From positions 24,048-57,225 of the forward strand of contig JBNGIS010005425.1 in NCBI GenBank assembly GCA_049999725.1: a stretch of 33,178 nt of DNA. Reading direction: 5' to 3'. Both the position numbers and the translations under genes were made by a program. The notes beneath the pieces were generated by a model, which was not told the origin of the DNA, made no database searches, and was given only the letters and a program-made list of their open reading frames with translations. This document shows, piece after piece, positions 1 to 8,594 of the stretch (positions are counted from its first letter, which is position 1; every line of letters begins with the position of its first letter). This DNA is from Haplomitrium mnioides. Lineage: Eukaryota; Marchantiophyta; Haplomitriopsida; Calobryales.

Positions 1-963
1 AATGTTTTGTAAAACCTGAGAAACTGATAATACAATGGGATCTTTCTCTTTCAAATAAGTGGTGTAATAGTCAAAAACTTCCCATTTTGTAAAATTATCC
101 AGCAAGTTGTACACTTCGTGAGTGGGCATTCTCTTGCAATGTTCTTGGAAAAACTTGTCCATCCACTCACAAACAAAAGCTCATTTAGCAGACACTTCTC
201 TTTTTCCAAAAATGCCTCTAGGATCTACATTTTTGAGATTTTGAATCCTTTGGATTCTATCATTCCCTACTCCTAATATTAATTTGAAGGCTCTTCTATA
301 GACAAAGGTACCGCTAGGCAGTGTAAATCAATTTTTGACATCGGAATTTTTTCTTGGTATTCCCCATCGCAGTGTGATATCACAATTCTTCATGCTTTGT
401 CGAAAGTACGGTTCTCTCATAGTTTTCAAAAAATTTGTCTTGCACAACGGCAAGCAATTATTTTGACAACAAGAAATTCTCTTCAATCTAGAAATGGACA
501 TTGGATCCAGCTTTTTCTTCACATAGCTCTCATCATGATAGACTTTCCGTAAAGAACTTTTGCGTAAGGTGTTTACCCGTTTGAGTTTTGGCCTAGATAA
601 CAAATTCTTATGTTGTGCTGGATGATTCAGTCCATAATCAAATCCAGCAATAGGAGATAGTTCATCTTGAAGATCTTGGTCATCATTGTAAACACTGTTT
701 ATTTTGTTACAGAATATTTTCGAGATACGAGTTTCTTCTTGGGGATTGGGAGAACTGCACCATTCCGAAACCGAATCTTGAGCAATATCCCCATTAGAAA
801 AAAAATGTTTTTTGTAATAAAATCGGTGCCCTTGGCGATAACTCCAAAGAAATGTTGATTGATTGAGACTCTTTGCCAGAATCGTTTTCCAAACTATCGT
901 CTGAAGACTCCTCCAAAAGAATTTGATTTGTTTCAGATGTTCCAATCTCTTTGCAAGGTGCAA
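1..963 (-). pseudogene. Cys-rich transposon-type protein, broken, runs off left edge
   Basis: One minus-strand frame can be followed from 963 down to base 1, interrupted only by TGA codons at 328-330 and 181-183. The longest open part (963-328) has 211 codons. It ends with a Cys cluster (RISCCQNNCLPLCK) and a Lys/Arg-rich stretch. After the first TGA the frame continues with FKLILGVGNDRIQRIQNL and then, after the second, with FFQEHCKRMPTHEVYNLL. A CC-x3-C-L cluster followed by a 'G(V/I)...RI..I' helix and an EHC/H segment recalls uncharacterised proteins of eukaryotic DNA transposons whose DDE-like part lies further C-terminal. That link is from memory and unverified. The frame is still open at base 1, so the C-terminus lies outside the window. 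Both stops can come from CGA or TGG by a transition. It could also be an ordinary host pseudogene; the true start is not known. Confidence 0.5.
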
Positions 964-1099
964 CTTGAAAAGAAATCACTCGTTGTTTGAGTGGTGCTAT
1001 CAGGAGAGTGGCTCATCCCCAAAATCAAAACTATCCAGACACAGTATGTTGTTTTTGTTCTGAAAAGACACACTTTGATCATGGATATCGACGTCTCCC

Positions 1100-1312
1100 T
1101 TAGATGTCGATGAAGAAAGTTCTACAATCGTATGAAATCTCTTTGTTGAGCCTTTTTTCTTCTTCATATATTTTGAAATAGTCAGAAGAAAGATTCAACT
1201 TCGACCGCTTGATGGGTAACAAAGATCGTTTGTTGGACGAAGATTGTTTCTTTAGATCTCTGCAAGCACTAAGTTCCCTCTTTGATCTTTTGCGTACAAA
1301 ATGTTGAGTCAT
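1100..1312 (-). other. short Lys/Arg-rich open frame, possible upstream exon of the minus-strand gene
   Basis: A 70-codon minus-strand frame starting at an ATG (1312). It is basic (MTQHFVRKRSKRELSACRDL) and lies upstream of the Cys-rich pseudogene in the same orientation. It could be an N-terminal exon of that gene or chance. No splice pair could be fixed with confidence between it and 963, and no family is recognised. Confidence 0.2.
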
Positions 1313-1410
1313 TAATCCTATGCGCGCATTGGATTCACTCCTTGAACCAATGCATGCATATGGTTGAGTCCTTGATCCTATGCGCGCATGGAGTTCACTT
1401 CAGGATCTTT
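1306..1410. repeat. three to four degenerate ~30-bp repeats with TGCGCGCA cores
   Basis: Blocks of about 30 bp repeat with alternating cores TATGCGCGCA and AATGCATGCA, each followed by GGATTCA/GGTTGAG-type spacers and CTTGATCC/CTTGAACC. The palindromic cores resemble the CATGCGCGCATG half of the 24-bp array at 2644-3180, so the two arrays may be related. Confidence 0.5.
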
Positions 1411-1483
1411 CTTGGCGGGGCAATCTAATTCAACATAAGTCATCTTTTTTCCCAATATACTCGCCATCACACTTGACGTTTTT

Positions 1484-1583
1484 NNNNNNNNNNNNNNNNN
1501 NNNNNNNNNNNNNNNNNNNNNNNNNNNNNNNNNNNNNNNNNNNNNNNNNNNNNNNNNNNNNNNNNNNNNNNNNNNNNNNNNNN
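1484..1583. other. assembly gap (100 N)
   Basis: Exactly 100 N, the usual placeholder for a gap of unknown size. It lies between the two divergent coding units and hides whatever joined them, including any shared promoter or first exon. Confidence 0.98.
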
Positions 1584-1691
1584 ACTTTTTGGGAAGAAAA
1601 TGAAAAAAAAAACTGGAAAGATGAAAACAAACAATGCTTTATATACTAACTTTTTTTTTGCACCAAACAAACCTACATGTCAAGAGGTTAA

Positions 1692-2549
1692 AATGAGGAT
1701 TTTGTGGAGCTTCTTATGCAAAGAATGTTCACCAATAAATACGCGCATTCTTTTTTCATTGTGGTTGTAGACCCGAAGTGTGGTCTCAAGGGCAAGTCAG
1801 AGTTTGACACCAGAAACCCTGACAAATATCGTTACGAGATTGTAAGAGGCAATCACAATGTTGCAGCAAGGCAGCTACTCATTATAAAATATGGGGCAAA
1901 GAATCCTGCTCTGTCCCTCTATAGCTGTTACGTGCACGTAGGCCTCACATCAACAAAGGCCCATATTTTTGCAATCGATGACAATTACGACTAGAGGTAC
2001 AGGCTTGAGATGATGTCTATTCAGAAGGTCAAGTATTGGCATCAACAATTTGTGAAGAGTGGGGTGGTTTCATCCCAAAAATTGAAAATGGAGCTAGTGC
2101 TGGAAACCATTGAGATCAAACCAAAGTCTACACTTGAGAAGATAGTGACTTCTCAAGTCAACTGGTTCTAGCTAGCATTCAGAAGTAGAGAGCTCTAGGA
2201 TTTACAATAGAGCATTTTTTCAATGTGGGAGAAGAATATTGTGAAAGGCCAAAAGCCAAAGGCCAAAGGATCTTTTAGGATGGAGGATATGAAGTGGACG
2301 CCTTGGAGGTCACTTCAGGGTCTTCTAGATGAAGTGAAGATTTTTGTTTTGAAGCGGGTGCAAGCTGGGGAGCTTTCAATGGATGAGATGTCTCGGGAGG
2401 CCGAGAGACACAAAGTTTTGGCTGTAATGGTAAAGAGTTTTTGTTCTGAGGTTTATTGCAGTTCGTGAGAAGAGGCAAGAGAGGAGTACCCTCTTCACAC
2501 TGAAGAGTCGAAGATGGCCTCCTTTTATTCAAGCTTCAAAATGCTTTTG
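1692..2549 (+). pseudogene. ParB-like domain exon of a ParB-DNA methyltransferase gene (decayed)
   Basis: One frame runs from after a TAA at 1689 to a candidate splice donor at 2550. It is broken by TAG at 1992, 2169, 2196 and 2208 and by TGA at 2466, with no frameshift needed. Early in the frame comes VVVDPKCG, then YEIVRGNHNVAARQLL (G-N-H at 1848-1856), then VHVGLTSTKAH and, after the first TAG, YRLEMMSIQKVKYWHQQF. The pattern 'I-V-x-G-N-H-x-x-A-x-x-x-L' is that of ParB-like N-terminal domains, where it binds nucleotide or phosphate; such domains sit next to DNA methylases in phage and bacterial proteins. The later part (TPWRSLQGLLDEVKIFVLKR) is not recognised. The true start is unknown, because the 100-N gap lies just upstream. 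The ParB call rests on one motif and the methyltransferase downstream. Confidence 0.5.
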
Positions 2550-2643
2550 GTAATTCCTTCCTTTGAACCTATATTTATTTATTTGAATTTGCATTGAATA
2601 TTTTGTAAATTTTTGTTGTACTTTAAACGTTTATGGTCCTTGT

Positions 2644-3180
2644 CTGCATGGATATCGAAGTCTATGTGCGCATGGACTTCGATGTCTAACCTCGCTTAGA
2701 CTTCCAAGTCCATGCTGACATGGACTTTGATGCTCACGCGCGCTTGGAGTTTGAAGTCCATGCAAGCATTGACTTCGATGTCCATGTGCGCATGGACTTC
2801 AAATTCCAAACGCAAATTGACTTTCAAGTCCATGCACGTATGGACTTCGACGTCCAAACACTCATCGACTTTCAAGTCCCTGCGTGCATTGACTTTGAAG
2901 TCCATGCGCACATAGACTTTGCTGTTCAAAAGCACTTGGACTTTGAAGTCCAAACGAGCATGGACTTGGAAGTCCAAGCGCGTGTGGACATTGAAGTCTA
3001 TACACGCATGGACTTTGAAGTCCAAATCTAGCATAGACTTTGTAATCCAAGCGCTAAGACTTTGAAGTCTATTCGGGCATGGACTTCAAAGTCCAAGTGC
3101 TCTTGATTAGCAAAGTCCATGCGCGAATGGACTTCGAAGTCTTAGCGCTTGGATTACGAAGTCCATGCGCACATGGACCT
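2644..3180. repeat. 24-bp minisatellite built of two 12-bp palindromes, about 20 copies
   Basis: The unit is GACTTCGAAGTC followed by CATGCGCGCATG. Each half equals its own reverse complement, so the 24-bp unit is self-complementary. Copies are degenerate but keep 24-bp phase over roughly 2700-3025; the phase slips near 3026-3060. Because 24 is a multiple of three, both strands show open frames coding the same kind of octapeptide repeat (M-D-F-E-V-H-A-R type) at 2720-3031 (+) and 2696-3034 (-). These frames are by-products of the repeat, not evidence of a protein. Confidence 0.9.
3031..3169. repeat. long hairpin inside the minisatellite (about 57-nt arms, 25-nt loop)
   Basis: The left arm (3031-3087) and the right arm (3113-3169) are close reverse complements. 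Both include the block TAATCCAAGCGCTAAGACTT or its complement, which is not part of the normal 24-bp unit. The inverted repeat is therefore more specific than the general self-complementarity of the array. Confidence 0.7.
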
Positions 3181-3258
3181 TAAAATGTTCTATGTTCTCT
3201 ACCTTAAAATGTTTTTATCACTCTTTAATGTTTTCAGTTCAATTTTTGTGCAGGGGAC

Positions 3259-4530
3259 AAAACATTTAAACGGTAGCTAGCGAAGAAATTGACAGCAGTT
3301 GCGAAAGGAAGGAAAAGATCTGGGGTCGATGAAGCTCTTGAAGATCAAGATCAGCCTCCCACGTTGGTCTCTTATCCTCATGCTTTTCTTCTCCACTGCC
3401 AAAAGGCTAGAGAGTGGAAAGCACGTCAGCAAAGTGGTGCTGCATCTCTCACAACTATAGGAGTTGTGAGAAACGAGGAAGATGACTTAATGTCATATGT
3501 GGATGGTCTCAATGTGACTTTTTATCAAGTCCACAAGGAGGCCAATGCTCGACAATTGAGGGGCCTTGTAAAACCTAGGTGTTTCACTTTGGCTATTGCT
3601 GATATTCCTTATGGGTACAACCTTAAGGAATGCAAGCATGATGACTCGGAACCTTTTTCAAAAGATGACATTTTTGATATGGTATCATATTTTGCGGGAG
3701 TTACAAATTCGGAGTTTTGGTCTTCTGTGATCATTCATTCTTCATAGCAATTTGACATTGTTGAGAATGCCCTTTCTGAAGTCTGCTATGCAATTGATCA
3801 CGGCATCTGGTGAGTTGTTATTTTATTTTATTTTTGTTTTTGATTTCTATGTTTTTTACTTCTCTTGCATTTTGGTTGCAATGTTTGATTTGATTGTTTT
3901 TCTTTTTGCAGAGACAAAAACAATATTCATCATTCTGGTGGTCCCAGAATCGCACATGCCCACAAGTATTGGACGGTGGATTACTGGACTAAGGAAGGAA
4001 AGAGGAGCATGTGCTTTTTTAACTTCCAGCCTTCTTCTGCAACTGGACTTCCTCAGTAGATTATGCGGAGTGTTTTTAGCTGCCCTACTGTTTTGGAAGA
4101 ACTTAAACATCCAAGAGATGATGCTCTTGTCAATGTCTATCAGAAGCCGTAGGCTCTCTACAATTTTTTTATTAACTATTTATCAACAGAGTAGGATTGG
4201 ATCCTTGATCTCTACTCTAGGTCTGGCACAGGCCTTGTCTGTGCTTTAAAGTTGATGCAAAATTGCATCGCCGTAGAATATGATAGACGTTAGTCTATCT
4301 ATATTCCTCATAGGGTTTTGGAGATGGCTTCCTTGCCATCTGATGTGACTGAGTCACAAATAGTTTTTGCATAGCACAATGAACCTATTCCTCCTCGTAA
4401 TGCAGGTGCTTCTGGTGACTTTGTTGTAATATCATAGACTGGAAAGTATCGACAGGATTCTCTAGCGGCTGTAGATGCTCAGCCTATAGATTTAGATGAG
4501 ACAATTCCTCCTGAAGAGGATAGAGTTTAA
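3259..4530 (+). pseudogene. N6/N4-type (beta-class) DNA methyltransferase, decayed, one intron
   Basis: The frame continues after the acceptor at 3253. The first exon part (to 3809) has a basic N-terminus (AKGRKRSG), then FTLAIADIPYGYNL with the catalytic motif IV DIPYG at 3601-3615 (DPPY type). A candidate 102-bp intron follows at 3810-3911. The second part contains WTVDYWTKEGKRSM, then DWILDLYSRSGTGLV (4207-4233, the AdoMet-binding motif I of type D-x-F-x-G-S-G-T) and CIAVEYD, the acidic loop after it. Motif IV before motif I is the beta-class order, as in N6_N4_Mtase proteins. The ParB-like motif upstream in the same orientation fits a ParB-methylase fusion. Breaks are TAG at 3274, 3745, 4057, 4150, 4192, 4291, 4372 and 4435, plus a TGA formed at the splice junction. 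The frame ends at TAA 4528-4530. The product would be nuclear and act on DNA; this copy cannot be functional. Confidence 0.72.
3810..3911 (+). other. candidate 102-bp spliceosomal intron in the methyltransferase
   Basis: Donor GTGAGT at 3810-3815. The body is T-rich and ends in TTTTTCTTTTTGCAG at 3911. Length and T-richness are typical of plant introns. Removing it joins the DIPYG part to the motif I part in one frame, but makes a TGA at the junction in this decayed copy. Confidence 0.6.
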
Positions 4531-4557
4531 GGATCTGTTTGAACAATTTGTGTTATT

Positions 4558-4563
4558 AATAAA
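4558..4563 (+). promoter_or_regulatory. poly(A) signal AATAAA
   Basis: AATAAA lies 28 bases after the final TAA of the methyltransferase frame. The position fits a 3' end signal of that gene, though the hexamer is common in AT-rich DNA. Confidence 0.45.
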
Positions 4564-4744
4564 GTTTATGTTTTCCAAATTTTTATTTACCAAAGTTTCA
4601 TCTTGTTGCTCTCTCAATCTATTTCAAGTCTTTTCATCACGATTTAGTTTGGTGGGCTTAAGATTAGTTTGACTCATATGATAATCTAAGAATGGTTTGA
4701 AGTTAATTGCAAATCTAAAGATGATTTGGAGTCTTTGGGCATTG

Positions 4745-5075
4745 TTTAGTGTCGTTTCGCATTAAGGCTATCTAGTTCTTGTTCGGATTCCCTACGTGCA
4801 TAAGCTCTCAGGTTATTGTTTAGAGTCCCTTCACCCCTAAGCCAAAGGGTTCTTGTTCAAAGTCTATACTTGCATAGGCTGTAGGGTTCTTGTTTAGAAT
4901 CTTGGCTTGTAGTAGTTCTAGGGTTCTAGTCCAAAGTTCATGCGTGCATAACTTCATTGTTCTTGTTTAGAGTCTAAGCACAAACAAGATTTAGGATTCT
5001 TGTTCAGAGTCTATGCGTGTATAGGCTTTATGGTTCTGGTTTGGAGTATATGCTTGCATAGGATTTGTTAGCTAC
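4745..5075. repeat. degenerate ~38-bp minisatellite, about eight copies
   Basis: Blocks of the form GGTTCTTGTTTAGAGTC followed by TATGCGTGCATAGGCT-like sequence recur about every 38-41 bp. The TGCGTGCATA core again is near-palindromic, as in the array at 2644-3180. There is no coding potential. Confidence 0.65.
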
Positions 5076-5110
5076 AATGCTCAAGGTTAGGTTCAAAGTC
5101 CATACTCAAC

Positions 5111-5504
5111 TGGACATTTACGTTTTCTTGTAATTTTTTTTCCACCAAAAGATATATGTTTTATTTTATTTTTGATGAATTTAGTTTATTCACAATAATA
5201 TAAAGTTTTTGTAAAATATTTGAATAACCAAAATGCTTGTTTTACAAGGTATTTTCTACAAAGAAATGTTTGAAATATAATCTCAATGTAAAATATGCAT
5301 TTTTGGTTTATAAAAAACGATTTTCTTTTCGAAAAGATGATTTCAAAATGTAAATTTGATGTCTTTTAAAACCAAATCACCAAAAAAAACGTTTTCGACT
5401 ACCAAGTGAAATATAGACTTAGTAGCGGTTCCTGGTTCAAAGTAGTGGCTGTTTCTACCTCTCCTCTCCTTCCACATCTCTCATTTCTGGCTTGATTACA
5501 AACT
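5111..5504. other. AT-rich spacer, nothing recognised
   Basis: Long T and A runs, no sustained frame, no clear repeat or element end. Confidence 0.5.
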
Positions 5505-5890
5505 TAACCCAACCAATGTTAGAACCTTTCTTACTATAAGAGTCGATTATGAACCATCATAGACTTTCTAAGCCAACTTTAGAGCTCCTTGCAATATAGC
5601 AACCAACTTTAGAATCTCTAACAATATAGTGTATGAGTTTAGAGCTACTCTTGCCATAAGAACTAATTTTAACCATTGAGCTACTCTTCCCTAATTACAA
5701 CTTTGTTGACTCCCTAGTCGACTTTATAGTTGTCCTCAATAAAGTGACCAACTTTAAACCTGCCTTTGGTATAAGAACTGACCACAACTTAGTTTTAAGC
5801 CAACTACAAAGCCTTCTCAACTCCGTATGACTTCCAAAAGATGACCCATCACCATAATCAATGATATGGTTGACTTGACCTGCCAAATTT
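5505..5890. repeat. degenerate short repeats (CAACTTTAGAGCT type)
   Basis: Words such as CCAACTTTAGA, GAGCTACTCTT and CAATATAG recur at about 30-bp spacing without strict phase. It may be an old minisatellite; the unit could not be fixed by eye. Confidence 0.35.
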
Positions 5891-5944
5891 TATGAACACT
5901 AGCTGACATTACTAAGTTAGTTCATCCAGACATCGGTGATTTCA

Positions 5945-6030
5945 AAGAAGCAGTGATTTCAAGATTTAGGGTTGTGAATTCTTTAAAAGTAGCAAGCAAT
6001 CGATTGGCCAAATTGAAGCCTCGAGACATC
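5945..6030 (+). pseudogene. orphan gag fragment of the chromovirus family
   Basis: About 80 bases, including GTGATTTCAAGATTTAGGGT and CGATTGGCCAAATTGAAGC, closely match the gag region at about 21350-21420 of the plus-strand chromovirus. The translation AVISRFRVVNSLKVA matches AVISRFKVVN there. Sequence on both sides does not match the element, so this is a short relic. A 71-codon frame (5953-6168) covers it but continues into unrelated sequence. Confidence 0.7.
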
Positions 6031-6272
6031 CTCTCCAAAAAAACTATTATGAACAACCAAGATTCTACTCTCCTTTTGCAGCAAAACTCTTCACTAGCAA
6101 ACCTCTGCCCTCAATCAAATGATTCTTTGGCAGTTCAATTCCACCATTCCGGCAATTTTCTTCCTTGACATTCTTCATGTAGGCTTTATCTCTCGAACTA
6201 AGACTACTGCAAGTAGGGGTCTATTGATTGATAAGCATTCAAATTTTCTTCTTGCTTTGTGAGTTCTTGCTG
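6031..6272. other. spacer at the insertion site of the long-LTR element
   Basis: AT-rich unique-looking sequence. It ends in CTTGCTGCTAAT, the last five bases being the target site copied by the insertion at 6278. No gene recognised. Confidence 0.5.
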
Positions 6273-6277
6273 CTAAT
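6273..6277. repeat. target-site duplication CTAAT (left copy)
   Basis: CTAAT directly before the 5' LTR; the same five bases directly follow the 3' LTR at 15802-15806. A perfect 5-bp duplication fixes both element ends. Confidence 0.93.
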
Positions 6278-6864
6278 TGTCAACCGGTGCTTTGGAGCAC
6301 TAAAGCTTAATGCACGAAATCAGAAGCACCATTGGCCATATGATCCCTTTATGAGTGTGAAGGCCTCTCAAGAACAGCTACTTACCTCAAGCAACTCATA
6401 AGAGCAGGGTGCATGAGTCATGGGAGGGAGACAGGATCATGGCGGAGGAGAGGAGGAAGGAGAGCAGGGATCGCTAGCCAGGGGAGGGGCCCCATTTTCA
6501 AATTCAAATCAGGCCAGCGGGAATCCGTGGGCCTAAGGAGGATGCGGGGATGGGACTTGGGGAGAAGGAACAGAGTAGCCACCCATGGTGAGGCGATCGC
6601 AGGAGGAAGACGAAGGGATCAACAACAAGAAAGCCCGAAGGGAGTCCGAAGAAAGGCAGATCGCGGGTGTCCTGCAGTGGCCACAAATCGGGAAGCAAGT
6701 ATCAGGAGCCGACAGGAGGAGATGAGATCGTCACGAGAGCGAGCAAGGCCAGGGATGAGGGACGCCTCGATTCCGCAAGCAAGATCGAGCCCCGCAGAGG
6801 CCAATCGAACGATCCATCCGAGTTGGTAAGTCCTGACGGAAGAGTGGAGTCTCCGAAAGGTCCC

Positions 6865-7040
6865 GTAAGATTCCACGGAAACGTGGCGTCTTCGGAGCCT
6901 TCGCGGGATTTCACGGACAACGTGGCAGAACCAGGAGGCCCGCGGGTCTGCGGAAAGGCACCTCCCTAAGTGGGGAGCCCACTTAACGAGGTTCCGAAGT
7001 GTCTTCTGACGTGGAGAGCCCAGTTAAGAGGGATCCGTGA
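6865..7040. repeat. short internal duplications in the 5' LTR
   Basis: Two approximate copies of a CACGGAAACGTGGC / CACGGACAACGTGGC block (about 6875-6925) and two of GAGCCCACTTAAC / GAGCCCAGTTAAG (about 6975-7030). Both pairs are also in the 3' LTR, so they predate the insertion. Confidence 0.55.
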
Positions 7041-7814
7041 GGAACCCAACAGGGGACCAAGGAAAGGGGACCAAAACAGAGACTTATCGCGGGCCTAGCC
7101 AAAGGAAATGGGAGAGTGCCGGAAGGGCGATCTATCGGAGATCCGAGAGGAGGAAGATCGCAGAAGCCGAAGGGGAAACCTAGCGCAGATTCGCCAAAGA
7201 GGAAACATAGAGGAGAGCCGAAAGAGGGACTGACCCCTGATCTGACCGAACAAGGGCGAGTGAAGGCGAAAAGGTGAATTGTCGGCAAACTAGTTCGAAC
7301 AATGCGCATCAGTGGCGAAGTGGTGACCAAGCGCAAACCGTCCAACAGGAAGAAGGCTGAGCCAGAAGGGCAATATGGCGCCTATCCGGTGGGGGGAAAC
7401 GAAAGGCACAGCAAAATCACGATATGACGGCGAATCGGCGAGCGAGATGAGAGCGGCCGAAAAACAAAGCTAACGCCAGTACGATCGACGGAGGAGCTAC
7501 CGGCGCCGAAAGGGTGACACTTTGCCCCTTCGGCATCCAGAAAGGTAAAAGTTCCACGGAGTGTGGCAGAAAGTTTGAAAGGGGCAAACGGTCCGAAAGG
7601 ACCTAGTAGTTCTTATAACAAGCCTTCAGAAGTGTTGAGGCAGCTAGCCTCAGGCATGCGAGTAGTTCTTACTTCGGAGGTATGTCGAAATGGCGACATC
7701 GACACCGTTCTTATTTGGTGAGCAGAGGAAGTCCATAGAAGTTCTACGGATGACATGGCAAGCGTAGGGAGTCCGTGGGAGGCTTCGGAAGCGTGCCGCG
7801 CTGAGGAGCCGGGA

Positions 7815-8195
7815 GGTGTTTCCGTAGATCAACTTCGGAAGAAGGGTCCACGCGACGGTCCGCCTACCCCTCTGCGGGGCGGCGTCAAACGGCGCCCTTC
7901 GGATGACGTGGCGCCTTGGGAAGCACGCAGGGGTTCCGTGGGTCAACATCGGAAGGAGGTCAACGCGATGGTCCGCCTACCTCCTTGCGGGGCGGCGTCG
8001 GACGGCGGCCTTCGGAGGACTTGGTGACTCCAGGGACCCTGAGGCAATTCACGGGACACACGACACTGGGAGAGGAGTTCACTTGACCTCGGGCAACTCG
8101 CTGGTCAACTACGAAGGAAGAGTTCATCGCGACAGTCAGCCTACCTCCTTGCGGGGCGGCGTCGGACGGCGGTATAGCGGACGACGTGGCGCGAG
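7815..8195. repeat. three diverged tandem copies with GCGGGGCGGCGTC core in the LTR
   Basis: Three blocks share the order GTCAACT/ATCAACTT, ..., GCCTACC, ..., TGCGGGGCGGCGTC, ACGGCG and GACGTGGCG. The core sits near 7874, 7987 and 8151, i.e. spaced 113 and 164 bp. The same series is in the 3' LTR (about 13510-13890). GC-rich, with no coding call. Confidence 0.7.
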
Positions 8196-8594
8196 GAGAA
8201 AGAAGAAGCATCTACGGAGGGATCTAAGGACATTCCTTGGAGTCGGTTCTGGAGGGCATTGCGGAACTCGGTTCGGAAGCGCCTCTTCGGACTTGCTCTT
8301 GTAGGAATCTGCAGAATCTCTTCCCGCAAGATTCCTCGCAGCTGTTACCGTTGTCCTTGGCTTTTCCTTGACCAACTATTGGACACGCGGCGCGCGCTAC
8401 TTGTCCGTTGCAACGGGATTAACTTACAAGCGCTATGCGTCGTCACTTCCTAGCTCTAGGGAGATAACGGGATTAACGACCTTTCGTGGGATCGGGTGCG
8501 GGGGGCAGCGAGCAAGGGGAGTATACTTGGTGATCATCGAATTCTTCGAGGTTGATGCACAGGCAATCTCATGGCGCGAGGCGACTGCATGCGA

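Larger units (their letters stand above)
2550..3253 (+). other. candidate 704-bp intron carrying the palindromic minisatellite
   Basis: A GTAATT donor at 2550 follows the ParB-like frame. A good acceptor, T-rich then GTGCAG, ends at 3253 just before the methyltransferase frame. The interval holds no conserved coding signal except repeat-derived frames. Splicing is inferred from sequence only, and the donor is not a strong consensus. Confidence 0.35.

Noticed and set aside
2696-3034. Open frames on both strands coding octapeptide repeats
   Set aside because: They follow directly from the 24-bp self-complementary repeat (a multiple of three without stops); nothing else supports a protein.
2644-3180. 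CRISPR-like array of regularly spaced repeats
   Set aside because: The repeats are contiguous and degenerate, with no unique spacers, in a eukaryotic setting.
1692-4530. Reassigned TAG codon (glutamine) in a functional gene
   Set aside because: Land plants use the standard nuclear code, retroelements in the same window also decay by TAA and TGA, and there is a further TGA in this frame; kept only as a remote alternative.
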